Shown here: positions 43,990 to 51,889 of the stretch, in pieces
How the letters are laid out: every line of letters starts with the position of its first letter
Position numbering within the stretch: position 1 is the stretch's first letter
NCBI RefSeq assembly: GCF_017315755.1
Contig: NZ_JAFLRJ010000114.1
Coordinates: 1 to 64,000, forward strand
Origin: Streptomyces beijiangensis
GTDB lineage: Bacteria > Actinomycetota > Actinomycetes > Streptomycetales > Streptomycetaceae
Reading direction: 5' to 3'
Length of the DNA stretch: 64,000 nucleotides
Translations under genes and position numbers: made by a program
Notes under the pieces: generated by a model
Database searches by the model: none
The model's input: the letters and a program-made list of their open reading frames with translations, nothing else
Told to the model about the DNA's origin: nothing

Positions 43990-46881
43990 GTGACGTACAC
44001 ACAGCAGGATCAGGCGTACGCGGCAGCCGACCAGGTCATCACCGCCTTCGGGACGCTCGGCGAACAGGTCGACGGCACCGCTCTGCGCAGCCTGTCCCTC
44101 GAAGGCCCGAACATGCTGTGGCTGGTGGTCGCCGGGTCCATCGACCTGTTCGCAGTGGATCCCATAGCCCAGAGCCACTGGCATTTCCTGGGCCGCCTGG
44201 AGCCGGGCGCGCTGCTCATGGGCCCGGTCCAGGGAACGCAGCACACCCTGATCGGCCGCCCCCTGGAGGGCTGTCTGCTGCGCCGCATCCCGCTGCGGGA
44301 GCTGCCGTACACACCCACCGTGCACGGATACGACCAGCACGGGTACGACCAGCACGGCCACAGCCGGTACGGCTACGACCAACAGGCGCTCAGCCTGGTG
44401 GAGTACGCCTTCTCGCTGGGCGTGGGACGCAGCCAACAAGTGTTGTTCGAGGCCCCGTTGGACGGTCGCACCGTGCCCGACGGGCAGTCCGCGCACAGCG
44501 GCGACGAAGATGTCGTCTGGCTGACGGTCTCCCCCGGCAGTGTGCAGTACGGAGCCTCCTACGCGGCCGACGCCGCCGGGGACCTGCTGCTCGACGGGAC
44601 GCTGTGGCAACGCATGGTCGACCAGCAGCACCGGCTGCTCACGGCGCTCGACCGGTGGATCGAACACCTGGAGAACGCCCACGAGACAAGGACGGCGGCC
44701 GGTCTCAAAGCGGGCGCGACCGTACGCGAACAGGCCGACCGCACCCTCCTTGCCTCCATCGGCCGCCAGGGCGGCTCCCGGCGCGGGGCGCGCACCGGAG
44801 GCGCCGGTGCGGACGGCAGCACGGCCGACGCGACGTACGACGCCTGCCGTCTGGTGGCCCGCGCCGCCGGGATCACCCTGGCCGCACCCGGACTGAGCGG
44901 CGCGGTGACCGAGCGCGTCGACCCCGTCGAGCAGATCGCCCTCGCCGCCAGGGTCCGCACCCGCCCGGTGCGGCTCGAAGGACGCTGGTGGCGGCAGGAC
45001 GCCGGCCCTCTCCTGGGGCACCGGGAGTCCTCGGGGACACCGGTCGCCCTGCTGTGGCGGCGCGGAGGTTACGAGTCCGTCCACCCCTCCAGCGAACGGC
45101 GCACCCGGATCGACGAGGACAACGCGGCGGAGTTCGAGGCGCGGGCGGTGATGTTCTACCGGCCGTTGCCCGACCGCCCGCTCACCCCCTGGCGGCTGCT
45201 GCGGTTCAGCGCCCGCGGCACGCAGGTGGATCTGCGCAATCTGGTCCTCGCGAGCCTGGTGACGGTGGCGATCGGCGCGCTGGTCCCCCTCGCGACCGGG
45301 CAGGTGCTCGGCGTCTACGTACCCGACGCCGCCACGGACCTCATCGTGCAGGTCTCCGTCGCACTCGTCATCTCCAGCGTCGTATCGGCCGCCTTCATGC
45401 TGCTGCAGAATCTGACGGTGCTGCGCCTGGAGGGCAGGGTGGAGAGTGTCCTTCAACCGGCCGTCTGGGACCGGCTGTTGCGTCTGCCGACCCGCTTCTT
45501 CGCCTCCCGCTCCACCGGCGAACTGGCGAGCGCCGCGATGGGCATCAGCGCGATACGCCGCCTCCTTTCGGGGGTCGGACCGCTCGTCGTGCAGTCGGGC
45601 ACGATCGGGCTGCTGAACCTGGTGATGCTTCTCGTCTTCAGCGTGCCCCTCGCCCTGGCCGCCCTCGGCATGCTGGCCGTGATCGCGGCGGTCTTCCTCA
45701 CTCTCGGTCTGTGGGAGCTGCGCTGGCAGCGCCGCCTGGTCAAGCTGAGCAACAAGCTCAACAACCAGGCCTTCCAGACCCTGCGCGGGCTGCCGAAGCT
45801 ACGTGTCGCCGGGGCGGAGAGCTTCGCGTACGCGGCCTGGGCCAGAGAGTTCGCCCAGAGCAGGGAGCTGCAGCGGCGTGCGGGCCGTATCAAGAACGCG
45901 ACGACGGTGCTCAACGCGGTCTATCTGCCTCTCTGCTCGCTCGTACTCTTCATGCTCCTCGCCGGCCCGGCGCGCGGCACCCTCTCGGCAGCCGCGTTCC
46001 TCACCTTCAGCACCTCGGTGACGATGCTGCTGACCTCGGTCACCCAGCTGACCGGGGCACTGCTCTCGGCGGCCGCGGTACTGCCGATGTTCGAGCAGAT
46101 CAAGCCGGTGCTCGATGCCACGCCCGAGGTGCCGAACACCGCCACCCAGCCCGGCACGCTCGCCGGGGAACTGGAGGCGCGCGGGCTGTCCTTCCGGTAC
46201 TCCGAGGACGGTCCGCTGGTCCTGGACGAGGTGTCCCTGTCGATCAGGCCCGGCGAGTTCGTCGCGGTCGTCGGCCCGAGCGGCTGCGGAAAGTCGACAC
46301 TGCTTCGCCTGCTCATCGGCTTCGACAAGCCTGTCGCGGGCAGCGTGCTGTACGACGGCCAGGACCTCGCCGCCCTCGACCAGGCGGCGGTGCGCCGCCA
46401 GTGCGGGGTGGTGCTGCAGAACGCCCAGCCGCTGACGGGTTCGATCCTGGAGTGCATCTGCGGGGCCGAGGCGTACACGCAGGAGGAGGCCTGGGAGGCG
46501 GCGGAGATGGCAGGCCTGGCCGAGGACATCCGGCGGATGCCGATGGGCCTGCACACGATGATCGCGGGCGGCGGAGCCGTCTCCGGCGGCCAGCGCCAAC
46601 GCCTCATGATCGCCCAGGCGTTGATCCGCCGCCCCCGCATCCTGTTCTTCGACGAGGCGACGAGCGCCCTGGACAACGAGACCCAGCGCACCGTCATCGA
46701 CAGCACCCGCGCCCTGAAAGCCACCCGGATCGTCATCGCGCACCGTCTGTCGACGGTCCTGGACGCCGACCGGGTGGTGGTGATGTCCGAGGGCCGCATC
46801 GTCCAACAGGGGTCACCGGCCGAGTTGTTGGCGGACACGGGCGGGCGGCTGCGCGAACTGGTGCGGCGCCAGCTCGCCTGA
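43990..46881 (+). CDS. NHLM-type second ABC transporter protein
   Basis: A 963-residue protein, one base after the C39 exporter stop. The N-terminal about 400 residues have no peptidase; the first 130 resemble a cyclic-nucleotide-binding-like cupin fold and include a tandem HGYDQ repeat (near residues 112-131). Six membrane helices follow from about 420 to 700, then an ABC domain with Walker A GPSGCGKST (about 762), signature VSGGQRQRLM and Walker B ILFFDEATSALD. In NHLM systems this protein accompanies the peptidase-ABC exporter, probably as a heterodimer partner. GTG 43990 is the only reasonable start. Confidence 0.9.
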   Translation: MTYTQQDQAYAAADQVITAFGTLGEQVDGTALRSLSLEGPNMLWLVVAGSIDLFAVDPIAQSHWHFLGRLEPGALLMGPVQGTQHTLIGRPLEGCLLRRIPLRELPYTPTVHGYDQHGYDQHGHSRYGYDQQALSLVEYAFSLGVGRSQQVLFEAPLDGRTVPDGQSAHSGDEDVVWLTVSPGSVQYGASYAADAAGDLLLDGTLWQRMVDQQHRLLTALDRWIEHLENAHETRTAAGLKAGATVREQADRTLLASIGRQGGSRRGARTGGAGADGSTADATYDACRLVARAAGITLAAPGLSGAVTERVDPVEQIALAARVRTRPVRLEGRWWRQDAGPLLGHRESSGTPVALLWRRGGYESVHPSSERRTRIDEDNAAEFEARAVMFYRPLPDRPLTPWRLLRFSARGTQVDLRNLVLASLVTVAIGALVPLATGQVLGVYVPDAATDLIVQVSVALVISSVVSAAFMLLQNLTVLRLEGRVESVLQPAVWDRLLRLPTRFFASRSTGELASAAMGISAIRRLLSGVGPLVVQSGTIGLLNLVMLLVFSVPLALAALGMLAVIAAVFLTLGLWELRWQRRLVKLSNKLNNQAFQTLRGLPKLRVAGAESFAYAAWAREFAQSRELQRRAGRIKNATTVLNAVYLPLCSLVLFMLLAGPARGTLSAAAFLTFSTSVTMLLTSVTQLTGALLSAAAVLPMFEQIKPVLDATPEVPNTATQPGTLAGELEARGLSFRYSEDGPLVLDEVSLSIRPGEFVAVVGPSGCGKSTLLRLLIGFDKPVAGSVLYDGQDLAALDQAAVRRQCGVVLQNAQPLTGSILECICGAEAYTQEEAWEAAEMAGLAEDIRRMPMGLHTMIAGGGAVSGGQRQRLMIAQALIRRPRILFFDEATSALDNETQRTVIDSTRALKATRIVIAHRLSTVLDADRVVVMSEGRIVQQGSPAELLADTGGRLRELVRRQLA
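44323..44382 (+). repeat. four tandem 15-base units encoding HGYDQ-type pentapeptides
   Basis: The units encode HGYDQ, HGYDQ, HGHSR and YGYDQ. The first two are nearly identical in DNA, so the array probably grew by slippage. It lies in the N-terminal cytosolic part of the second ABC protein and is His/Tyr-rich. Confidence 0.85.
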
Positions 46882-46890
46882 CCCGGACAC

Positions 46891-46927
46891 AAAATGCGGT
46901 GCCGCGCGGCGCGGAGATCACTACGCT
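46891..46927 (+). promoter_or_regulatory. WblC/WhiB7-like promoter
   Basis: AAAAT at 46891-46895 is followed three bases later by GTGCCG (-35 position) and, after 17 bases, by TACGCT (-10, TAnnnT). An AT-rich block just upstream of the -35 element is the known mark of WhiB7/WblC-dependent promoters of antibiotic-stress genes. A chance match is possible. Confidence 0.4.
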
Positions 46928-46968
46928 CGTACTGCACACGCCACCACTACGCGAAGGGAGCACCGGTC

Positions 46969-47025
46969 ATGCGTGCTCCCCGTACGCGTTACGACGTGAT
47001 CCTGGTGTCTCCGCGCTCCTGGTGA
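46969..47025 (+). CDS. 18-residue leader peptide
   Basis: The frame ATG to TGA encodes MRAPRTRYDVILVSPRSW. AAGGGAG lies nine bases before the ATG, a better ribosome binding site than most genes here have. The peptide has four Arg and ends Arg-Ser-Trp. Its stop codon falls in the first arm of a hairpin, so ribosome stalling on the leader could change folding and let transcription reach the EF-G paralogue. Too short for homology; the call rests on the ribosome binding site and position. Confidence 0.5.
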   Translation: MRAPRTRYDVILVSPRSW

Positions 47026-47157
47026 AGGCTGCGCGGCCCTCACCGGATCCCGCGACGAACATCTGACGCGATCCCGCACATCACCACACCTTCACTGGAT
47101 CGTCGCCGCATCGCGCCGCCCTCAGCTTTCCCCTGTCCGACCCGAAAGGCGCCGGCC

Positions 47158-49188
47158 GTGCGCACCCATGCCACCACCCACGTTCATCCCCTCCCCCTGT
47201 CCACCGTCAGGAACCTGGGCATCCTCGCCCATGTCGACGCGGGCAAGACCACCGTCACCGAGCGCTTCCTGTTCCTGACCGGCGCGATCCACCGGCTCGG
47301 CGAGGTCCATGACGGCAACACCGTCACCGACTTCGATCCGCAGGAACGCGACCGCGGAATCACCATCTCCGCGGCAGCGGTCAGCTGCGACTGGAACGGT
47401 CACCGCATCAATCTGATCGACACGCCTGGACACATCGACTTCGCCGACGAGGTGGAGCGCGCACTGCGCGTACTCGACGGAGCGGTCGCGGTGTTCGACG
47501 CGGTCGCAGGAGTGGAGCCCCAGTCCGAGTCGGTCTGGCGGCAGGCCGACCGTTACGGGGTTCCGCGCATCGCCTTCGTCAACAAGCTGGACCGCACCGG
47601 GGCCGACCTCGACACGGCGGTGGCCTCGATCCGCGACCGGCTGCACACCACGCCGCTGGTCGTGCAGCTGCCGGTGGGACGGGAGTCCGGATTCACCGGA
47701 GTCGTGGACCTGGTACGGATGCGACTGCTCACCTGGGAGGACGCGTACACCGAACGTCCGGTACCCGAAGGCCTGTTGGCGGAGGCGCAACGCCGGCGTG
47801 CCGTACTCGACGAGTCCGTCGCGGGCCTGCACCCGCAGGCCCTGGAGGAGTACGTCCACCACTCCGCGCTCACCGACGCGACACTCGCCGCCGCACTGCG
47901 CGCGATCACGCTCGACGCGAACGGCGGCGGCGTGGTGGTGCTGTGCGGATCGGCGTACCGCAACCGCGGCATCGAACCACTGCTCGACGCGGTGACGGCG
48001 TACCTGCCCTCGCCGCTCGACGTACCGCCGGTGCCGGGCCGGACCGCCGCGGACCCGACGGAGCCGTTCGCCGGCCTCGTCTTCAAAGTGGCGGCGACCC
48101 CGACGGGCCGCCTCACCTACCTGCGCGTGTACGCGGGAACGATTCGGAAGGGGGACCTCGTGCTGGACACGGGCGCGGGCCGCACCGAGCGCATCGGGCG
48201 GATCGTACGGGTACAGGCCGACCGGCACGCGGAGGCGGACCTGGCCGTCGCCGGGGACATCGTCGCCGTGGCCGGCGTGAAGGCGGCGCGCGCCGGGGCG
48301 ACCCTGTGCGCGCCGGACGCACCGCTGCTCCTCGAGCCGGCGGCCGTACCCGATCCGGTCGTCTCGGTCGCACTCGAAGCGGTCCGCAACACGGACACCG
48401 GCCGACTGGCCGGCGCACTGGCCCGCCTCACCGAGGAGGACCCGTCGCTCCGGGCGCGGACCGACCCCGAGACCGGCCAGACCCTGCTCTCGGGCATGGG
48501 CGAACTCCATCTGGAGGTCGCGGTGGAGAAGCTCCGTCAGGCCCACGCCCTGCAGGTCACGGTCGGCCGACCGCGGGTCTCGTACCGGGAAACCGTCGTA
48601 CGGGGCGTCTCGGATCTCGTCTACCGGCACGTCAAACAGGACGGCGGGGCAGGGCAGTTCGCCCACATCGTCCTCGATGTCACTCCGTACGACACCGGGC
48701 AATTCGCCTTCGATTCGACGGTGACCGGAGGCCGGGTGCCGCGCGAGTTCGTGCGCGCGGTGGAGGCGGGCTGCCGGGACGCGCTGGCCGAGGGGCCGCT
48801 GGGCGGGCATCCGGTGACGGGGGTGCGGGTCGTCCTGACGGACGGCTCCACCCACGCCAAGGACTCCTCCGACCTGGCGTTCCGCACGGCGGGCCGACTG
48901 GCTCTGCGCGAGGCGCTGCGGTCGAGCACCATGGCGCTCCTGGAACCGGTCGCCGAGGTCACGGTGACCGTGCCCGAGGACGCCGTGGGCTCGGTGCTCG
49001 GTGACCTCGCGGCCCGTCGCGGCCGGGTGATGGACTCGACGGTACGGGCTGCTGCGGCCGTGGTCACAGCCACGGTCCCGCTCGCCGAAATGTTCGGCTA
49101 CGCCTCCCGGCTCCGCAGCCGCACCCAGGGCCGCGGAACCTTCACCACCCGTCCGACGGGGTACGCACCCGCCCCGGACGAGCGGTAG
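47158..49188 (+). CDS. elongation factor G paralogue / ribosome-protection-like GTPase
   Basis: A 676-residue translational GTPase. G1 is AHVDAGKTT (residues 24-32), G2 includes RGITI, G3 DTPGH, G4 NKLD. Domain II to V follow in the EF-G order, including GMGELHLEV and the domain IV/V segment HVKQDGGAGQFAHI. It is shorter than canonical EF-G (about 700) and lacks the extended G' region, close to TetM/OtrA-type protection proteins and the second EF-G of Streptomyces. No rpsL/rpsG/tuf genes adjoin it, so it is not the housekeeping fusA. GAAAGG precedes GTG 47158. Leader features suggest induction by translation stress (inference). Confidence 0.88.
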   Translation: MRTHATTHVHPLPLSTVRNLGILAHVDAGKTTVTERFLFLTGAIHRLGEVHDGNTVTDFDPQERDRGITISAAAVSCDWNGHRINLIDTPGHIDFADEVERALRVLDGAVAVFDAVAGVEPQSESVWRQADRYGVPRIAFVNKLDRTGADLDTAVASIRDRLHTTPLVVQLPVGRESGFTGVVDLVRMRLLTWEDAYTERPVPEGLLAEAQRRRAVLDESVAGLHPQALEEYVHHSALTDATLAAALRAITLDANGGGVVVLCGSAYRNRGIEPLLDAVTAYLPSPLDVPPVPGRTAADPTEPFAGLVFKVAATPTGRLTYLRVYAGTIRKGDLVLDTGAGRTERIGRIVRVQADRHAEADLAVAGDIVAVAGVKAARAGATLCAPDAPLLLEPAAVPDPVVSVALEAVRNTDTGRLAGALARLTEEDPSLRARTDPETGQTLLSGMGELHLEVAVEKLRQAHALQVTVGRPRVSYRETVVRGVSDLVYRHVKQDGGAGQFAHIVLDVTPYDTGQFAFDSTVTGGRVPREFVRAVEAGCRDALAEGPLGGHPVTGVRVVLTDGSTHAKDSSDLAFRTAGRLALREALRSSTMALLEPVAEVTVTVPEDAVGSVLGDLAARRGRVMDSTVRAAAAVVTATVPLAEMFGYASRLRSRTQGRGTFTTRPTGYAPAPDER

Positions 49189-49194
49189 CCACCG

Positions 49195-49231
49195 GCTGCC
49201 GTGACCCGCACTCCACGCAGGTCACGGCAGC
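49195..49231. terminator. bidirectional terminator
   Basis: A perfect 12-base stem (GCTGCCGTGACC and its complement, 13-base loop) lies between the convergent EF-G paralogue and padR genes and includes the padR stop codon. Confidence 0.8.
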
Positions 49232-49797
49232 TGTACGGTGCGATTCGCTGCGCGGCGGTCCAGGATCTCCAGCGCCCGTCGCGCCCAGCGCAGGTTCTCC
49301 TCCTCGAAGGACATGCCGCGCATCAACGTCAGATACGGCCCGATCCGGTCGCTGTCGCGGAGGAAATCCTCCTCGCTCAGGCCGCCCAGAAGGTGGATCC
49401 GTACGCGCTCGTAGCGGGCGAGCTTCCCGCGTGCCCAGTCCATGCGCTCCGCGATGTGGCCGCGCACGGCGTCGGCATCACCGACGTCCAGGGCCTGCAC
49501 CTTCACCAGCAGCTCGTCGCGGGCCGCGGTGGGCCGGGGCTCCTTCGCGGTGAACGCGGCCAGATCCTGCCGGCCGGCCGCGGACAGCGTGAACATCCGC
49601 TTGTTCGGCCTGCGGTCCTGTGCCACGACACGCGCCTCGACCAGCCCGTCGGCGGCCAGGCGCTCCAGCTCGCGGTAGAGCTGCTGGGGCGTCGCCGCCC
49701 AGAAGTTGGAGACCGAGACGTCGAAGATCTTCGCCAGGTCGTAGCCGGAGGCCTCGCCCTCCAGGAGCGCGCCGAGGACCGCGTACTTCAGAGACAT
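49222..49797 (-). CDS. PadR-family regulator
   Basis: A 191-residue regulator. The PadR winged helix is clear: LKYAVLGALLEGEASGYDLAKIFDVSVSNFWAATPQQLYRELERLAADGLVEAR, followed by a C-terminal helical dimer domain (Vir_act_alpha_C type) with ERMDWARGKLARYERVR. Members usually repress detoxification or transport genes. ATG 49797 starts at the HTH as in most relatives; ATG 49812 and the longer frame to 49836 are alternatives without better ribosome binding sites. Divergent from an NTF2-like gene 72 bases away, the likely target. Confidence 0.85.
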   Translation of the reverse strand: MSLKYAVLGALLEGEASGYDLAKIFDVSVSNFWAATPQQLYRELERLAADGLVEARVVAQDRRPNKRMFTLSAAGRQDLAAFTAKEPRPTAARDELLVKVQALDVGDADAVRGHIAERMDWARGKLARYERVRIHLLGGLSEEDFLRDSDRIGPYLTLMRGMSFEEENLRWARRALEILDRRAANRTVQLP

Positions 49798-49868
49798 CTG
49801 GACACCGTACATCGATGCGATTACTGTCACCCGCACCTATTCAACGAATTGACTACAAGGTGGCGACG

Positions 49869-50267
49869 ATGCACCCCTTCCGCAAGGCCGTCGAGGCGGG
49901 CGACCACACCGCGATAGAGGACCTCCTGGCCGAGAATGTCGTGTTCACCAGCCCGGTCGCGTTCAAGCCGTACCCCGGCAAGGCCATGACCGCGGCGATC
50001 CTGCGCGGCGTCATCCGCGTCTTCGAGGACTTCCGCTACGTACGGGAGATCAACAGCGCCGACGGCCGCGACCACGCACTCGTCTTCGTGGCGCGTGTGG
50101 GCGAGCGCGAGATCAACGGGTGCGACTTCCTTCACATGAACGAGGACGGCCTCATCGACGACTTCACCGTCATGGTCCGCCCGCTGTCGGCGGCCCAGGC
50201 GCTGGCCACGGCGATGGGCGCGCAGTTCGAGCAGATCGCACGGGAGGCGCAGGGCGAAGCGTCCTGA
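49869..50267 (+). CDS. NTF2/SnoaL-like protein
   Basis: A 132-residue small cone-shaped alpha+beta barrel protein of the nuclear transport factor 2-like superfamily. Features are the N-terminal helix HPFRKAVEAGDHTAIEDLLAENVVFTSPVAF, RVFEDFRYVREI, and the strand-rich end CDFLHMNEDGLIDDFTVMVRP. Members range from isomerases and hydrolases to binding proteins; the sequence does not say which. AAGGTGG precedes ATG 49869. It pairs with the divergent padR gene. Its stop codon is part of the 37-base terminator-like element repeated at 51596. Confidence 0.85.
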   Translation: MHPFRKAVEAGDHTAIEDLLAENVVFTSPVAFKPYPGKAMTAAILRGVIRVFEDFRYVREINSADGRDHALVFVARVGEREINGCDFLHMNEDGLIDDFTVMVRPLSAAQALATAMGAQFEQIAREAQGEAS

Positions 50268-50273
50268 AACGCG

Positions 50274-50299
50274 GAGAACCCCACGTCAGGCGGGGTCTC
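50274..50299. terminator. terminator hairpin, relative of the tRNA terminator at 51611
   Basis: GAGAACCCC can pair with GGGGTCTC around a 9-base loop, one bulge. The whole 37-base element 50263-50299 matches 51596-51632 at 32 positions. Confidence 0.65.
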
Positions 50300-50439
50300 G
50301 GGGCGCCCTTGCACAGCCACCTGTGTGGAAACTGTGAACCACCCGCAGTCGATGTGAGGAAGTCGTCAGGGGTTTGCGGATCCCCTACCGACCTGTTTAG
50401 CGTGCAACGTCCGCAGTCAAGCGGAACCGATATCTCCGG

Positions 50440-50613
50440 AACGCCGAGTCCTGCCGCCGGAGGAATCCAGACACCGACACACCGCACCACGGCAGGAGCG
50501 GGGGACCCAGGTAAGCCGCCGCGATCCAGCGATCGCGGCTAGGGGTGAAGTCGTGCAGTGCACGGCCGGGCAACTCCAGCCCGAATCCGACAGCTCACCT
50601 CGCAGGCGTAGGA
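50440..50613 (+). promoter_or_regulatory. cyclic-di-AMP (ydaO-yuaA) riboswitch
   Basis: The leader of the NlpC/P60 gene has the conserved blocks of the ydaO class in order: CCGAGTCCTGCCGCCGGAGG, GGAGCGGGGGACCCAGGTAA, GGGGTGAAG, then GGCCGGGCAACTCCAGCCCG, AATCCGACAGCTCACCTCG and GCAGGCGT. In Streptomyces this riboswitch commonly lies before cell-wall hydrolases, turning them off when c-di-AMP is high. Boundaries are approximate. Confidence 0.92.
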
Positions 50614-50628
50614 GAGGAACGCAGATTC

Positions 50629-51510
50629 ATGCTGCCCACGAATGACGTGAACGCACCCAGGCCGCGCCGCACCCGTGTCCACCGTCTGGTCGCCGGAATG
50701 AGCCTCGCCGGTGTCGGCCTGGCCATCCCGCTGGTCTCCGCCACCGGCGCGAGCGCCGCCCCGGCACAGGCCACGACGACAGCCTCCAGCTCCGCCTCCA
50801 CCGGCACCGCCACGAGCGCCCCCGCCAAGTACACCGTCGTCGCGGGCGACTGGCTCTCCAGCATCGCCAAGAAGAAGAACGTCACCGGCGGCTGGGAGAA
50901 GCTCTACGACCTCAACAAGTCCACGCTGGCCGACGGCCCCAACCACATCTACCCCGGCCAGGTGCTGACCCTCAGCGGAACGGCCACCACCGGCGACAGC
51001 TCGTCCAGCACAGGCTCCTCGACGGCTTCGAGCTCTTCGACTTCGTCCGACAGCGGTTCGTCGTCCTCCACCTCGGCCTCGGACAACTCCACCACCCGGA
51101 CGTCGTCCGACACCTCGACGAGCAGCACGACCGCCACCACGGCCAGCGGCAGCATGGCCTCCGCGATCTCCTTCGCCGAGTCGCAGGTCGGGACCCCTTA
51201 CGTCTACGGCGGCTCCGACTCCTCCGGCTGGGACTGCTCCGGCCTGACCCAGACCGCCCTCGCCAAGGCCGGCATCTCCATCCCGCGGGTGGCCAACGAC
51301 CAGGCCGCCGCCAGCACCCATGTCTCGCTCGACTCGCTGCAGGCGGGCGACCTGCTGTTCTGGTCCTCGGACGGCACCGACGCCGGTGTCTACCACGTCG
51401 GCATCTACATCGGCGACGGCAAGTTCGTCCAGGCCGCCAACCCGAGCTCGGGCGTCATCTACGACACGATCTCCAACTACACGCCGGACTTCGCTGGCCG
51501 CATCGCCTAG
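50629..51510 (+). CDS. secreted LysM-NlpC/P60 peptidoglycan hydrolase
   Basis: A 293-residue exported cell-wall endopeptidase. Signal peptide (HRLVAGMSLAGVGLAIPLVSATGASA), one LysM domain (KYTVVAGDWLSSIAKKKNVTGGWEKLYDLN, HIYPGQVLTL), a long Ser/Thr-rich linker of about 60 residues, and a C-terminal NlpC/P60 domain with Cys203 (GWDCSGLTQTAL) and His256 (VYHVGIYIG). Expected to cut gamma-D-glutamyl-diaminopimelate bonds or stem peptides during growth or germination. ATG 50629 has GGAGAGGA upstream. The ydaO riboswitch in its leader makes cyclic-di-AMP control very likely. A 20-base-pair hairpin follows. Confidence 0.94.
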   Translation: MLPTNDVNAPRPRRTRVHRLVAGMSLAGVGLAIPLVSATGASAAPAQATTTASSSASTGTATSAPAKYTVVAGDWLSSIAKKKNVTGGWEKLYDLNKSTLADGPNHIYPGQVLTLSGTATTGDSSSSTGSSTASSSSTSSDSGSSSSTSASDNSTTRTSSDTSTSSTTATTASGSMASAISFAESQVGTPYVYGGSDSSGWDCSGLTQTALAKAGISIPRVANDQAAASTHVSLDSLQAGDLLFWSSDGTDAGVYHVGIYIGDGKFVQAANPSSGVIYDTISNYTPDFAGRIA

Positions 51511-51537
51511 TCATCCGGCTTCACCGGCACAAACGTA

Positions 51538-51581
51538 ACGTCGGGTCTGCCGGCCCCTGTTGGGGCCGGCAGACCCGACGT
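51538..51581. terminator. 20-base-pair perfect hairpin
   Basis: Two 20-base arms starting ACGTCGGGTCTGC pair perfectly around TGTT. It lies 28 bases after the NlpC/P60 stop codon. There is no T-run, but the stem is among the strongest in the window. Confidence 0.85.
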
Positions 51582-51610
51582 CGTCGCGATACCGCCCTGA
51601 AACGCAGAAA

Positions 51611-51629
51611 ACCCCACGTGAAGTGGGGT
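51611..51629 (-). terminator. terminator of tRNA-Leu
   Basis: Read on the minus strand, ACCCCAC-TTCAC-GTGGGGT is followed by TTTTC, a textbook intrinsic terminator 10 bases after the tRNA 3' end. Confidence 0.85.
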
Positions 51630-51638
51630 CTCAGCTGG

Positions 51639-51723
51639 TGTCCGAGGGGGGACTTGAACCCCCACGCCCGATAAAGGGCACTAGCACCTCAAGCTAGCGC
51701 GTCTGCCATTCCGCCACCCGGAC
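51639..51723 (-). tRNA. tRNA-Leu (anticodon GAG)
   Basis: The minus strand folds into a class II tRNA of 85 bases. A 7-base-pair acceptor begins GTCCGGG. The D-arm contains GGCGGAATGGCAGACGCG. The anticodon stem CTAGC/GCTAG carries loop TTGAGGT. The variable arm is long (TGCCCTTTATCGGGCG), and the T-arm has GGTTCAAGTCC. The discriminator is A. CCA is not encoded. It reads CUC/CUU leucine codons. Confidence 0.96.
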
Positions 51724-51889
51724 AAGGTGTCTGTCGTTCGCGGTGTGTTCCCCGCGGCGACATGGAAAACAATACCAGGGGTTCGGGGTGGGTTTCACCT
51801 GCATATCCCGAGGTCACGGACGGCATGAGCAGGGGATCTCGCCGTGTGTTGCCGAACTGTCACGGAGTGTGGCAAATAGCCTTCGGCAG
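51724..51889. other. intergenic region between tRNA-Leu and DUF2254 gene
   Basis: It should hold the tRNA promoter (minus strand) and the DUF2254 promoter (plus). The DUF2254 frame is open back to 51743, but no start upstream of 51890 has a properly spaced ribosome binding site. I see nothing else. Confidence 0.4.

Larger units (their letters stand above)
46882..47157. other. leader region of the EF-G paralogue gene
   Basis: This 276-base gap holds a possible AAAAT-preceded promoter, an 18-codon leader reading frame with strong ribosome binding site, and a hairpin just after that frame (GGTGA at 47021-47025 with TCACC at 47040-47044, inner GGC/GCC). Together they look like a translation-coupled attenuator. 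Confidence 0.55.

Noticed and set aside
44323-44382. CRISPR-like repeat array
   Set aside because: Units are 15 bases, in frame within a gene, without spacers.
47158-49188. Housekeeping fusA
   Set aside because: Missing the rpsL-rpsG-tuf context and shorter than canonical EF-G, so a paralogue is more likely.
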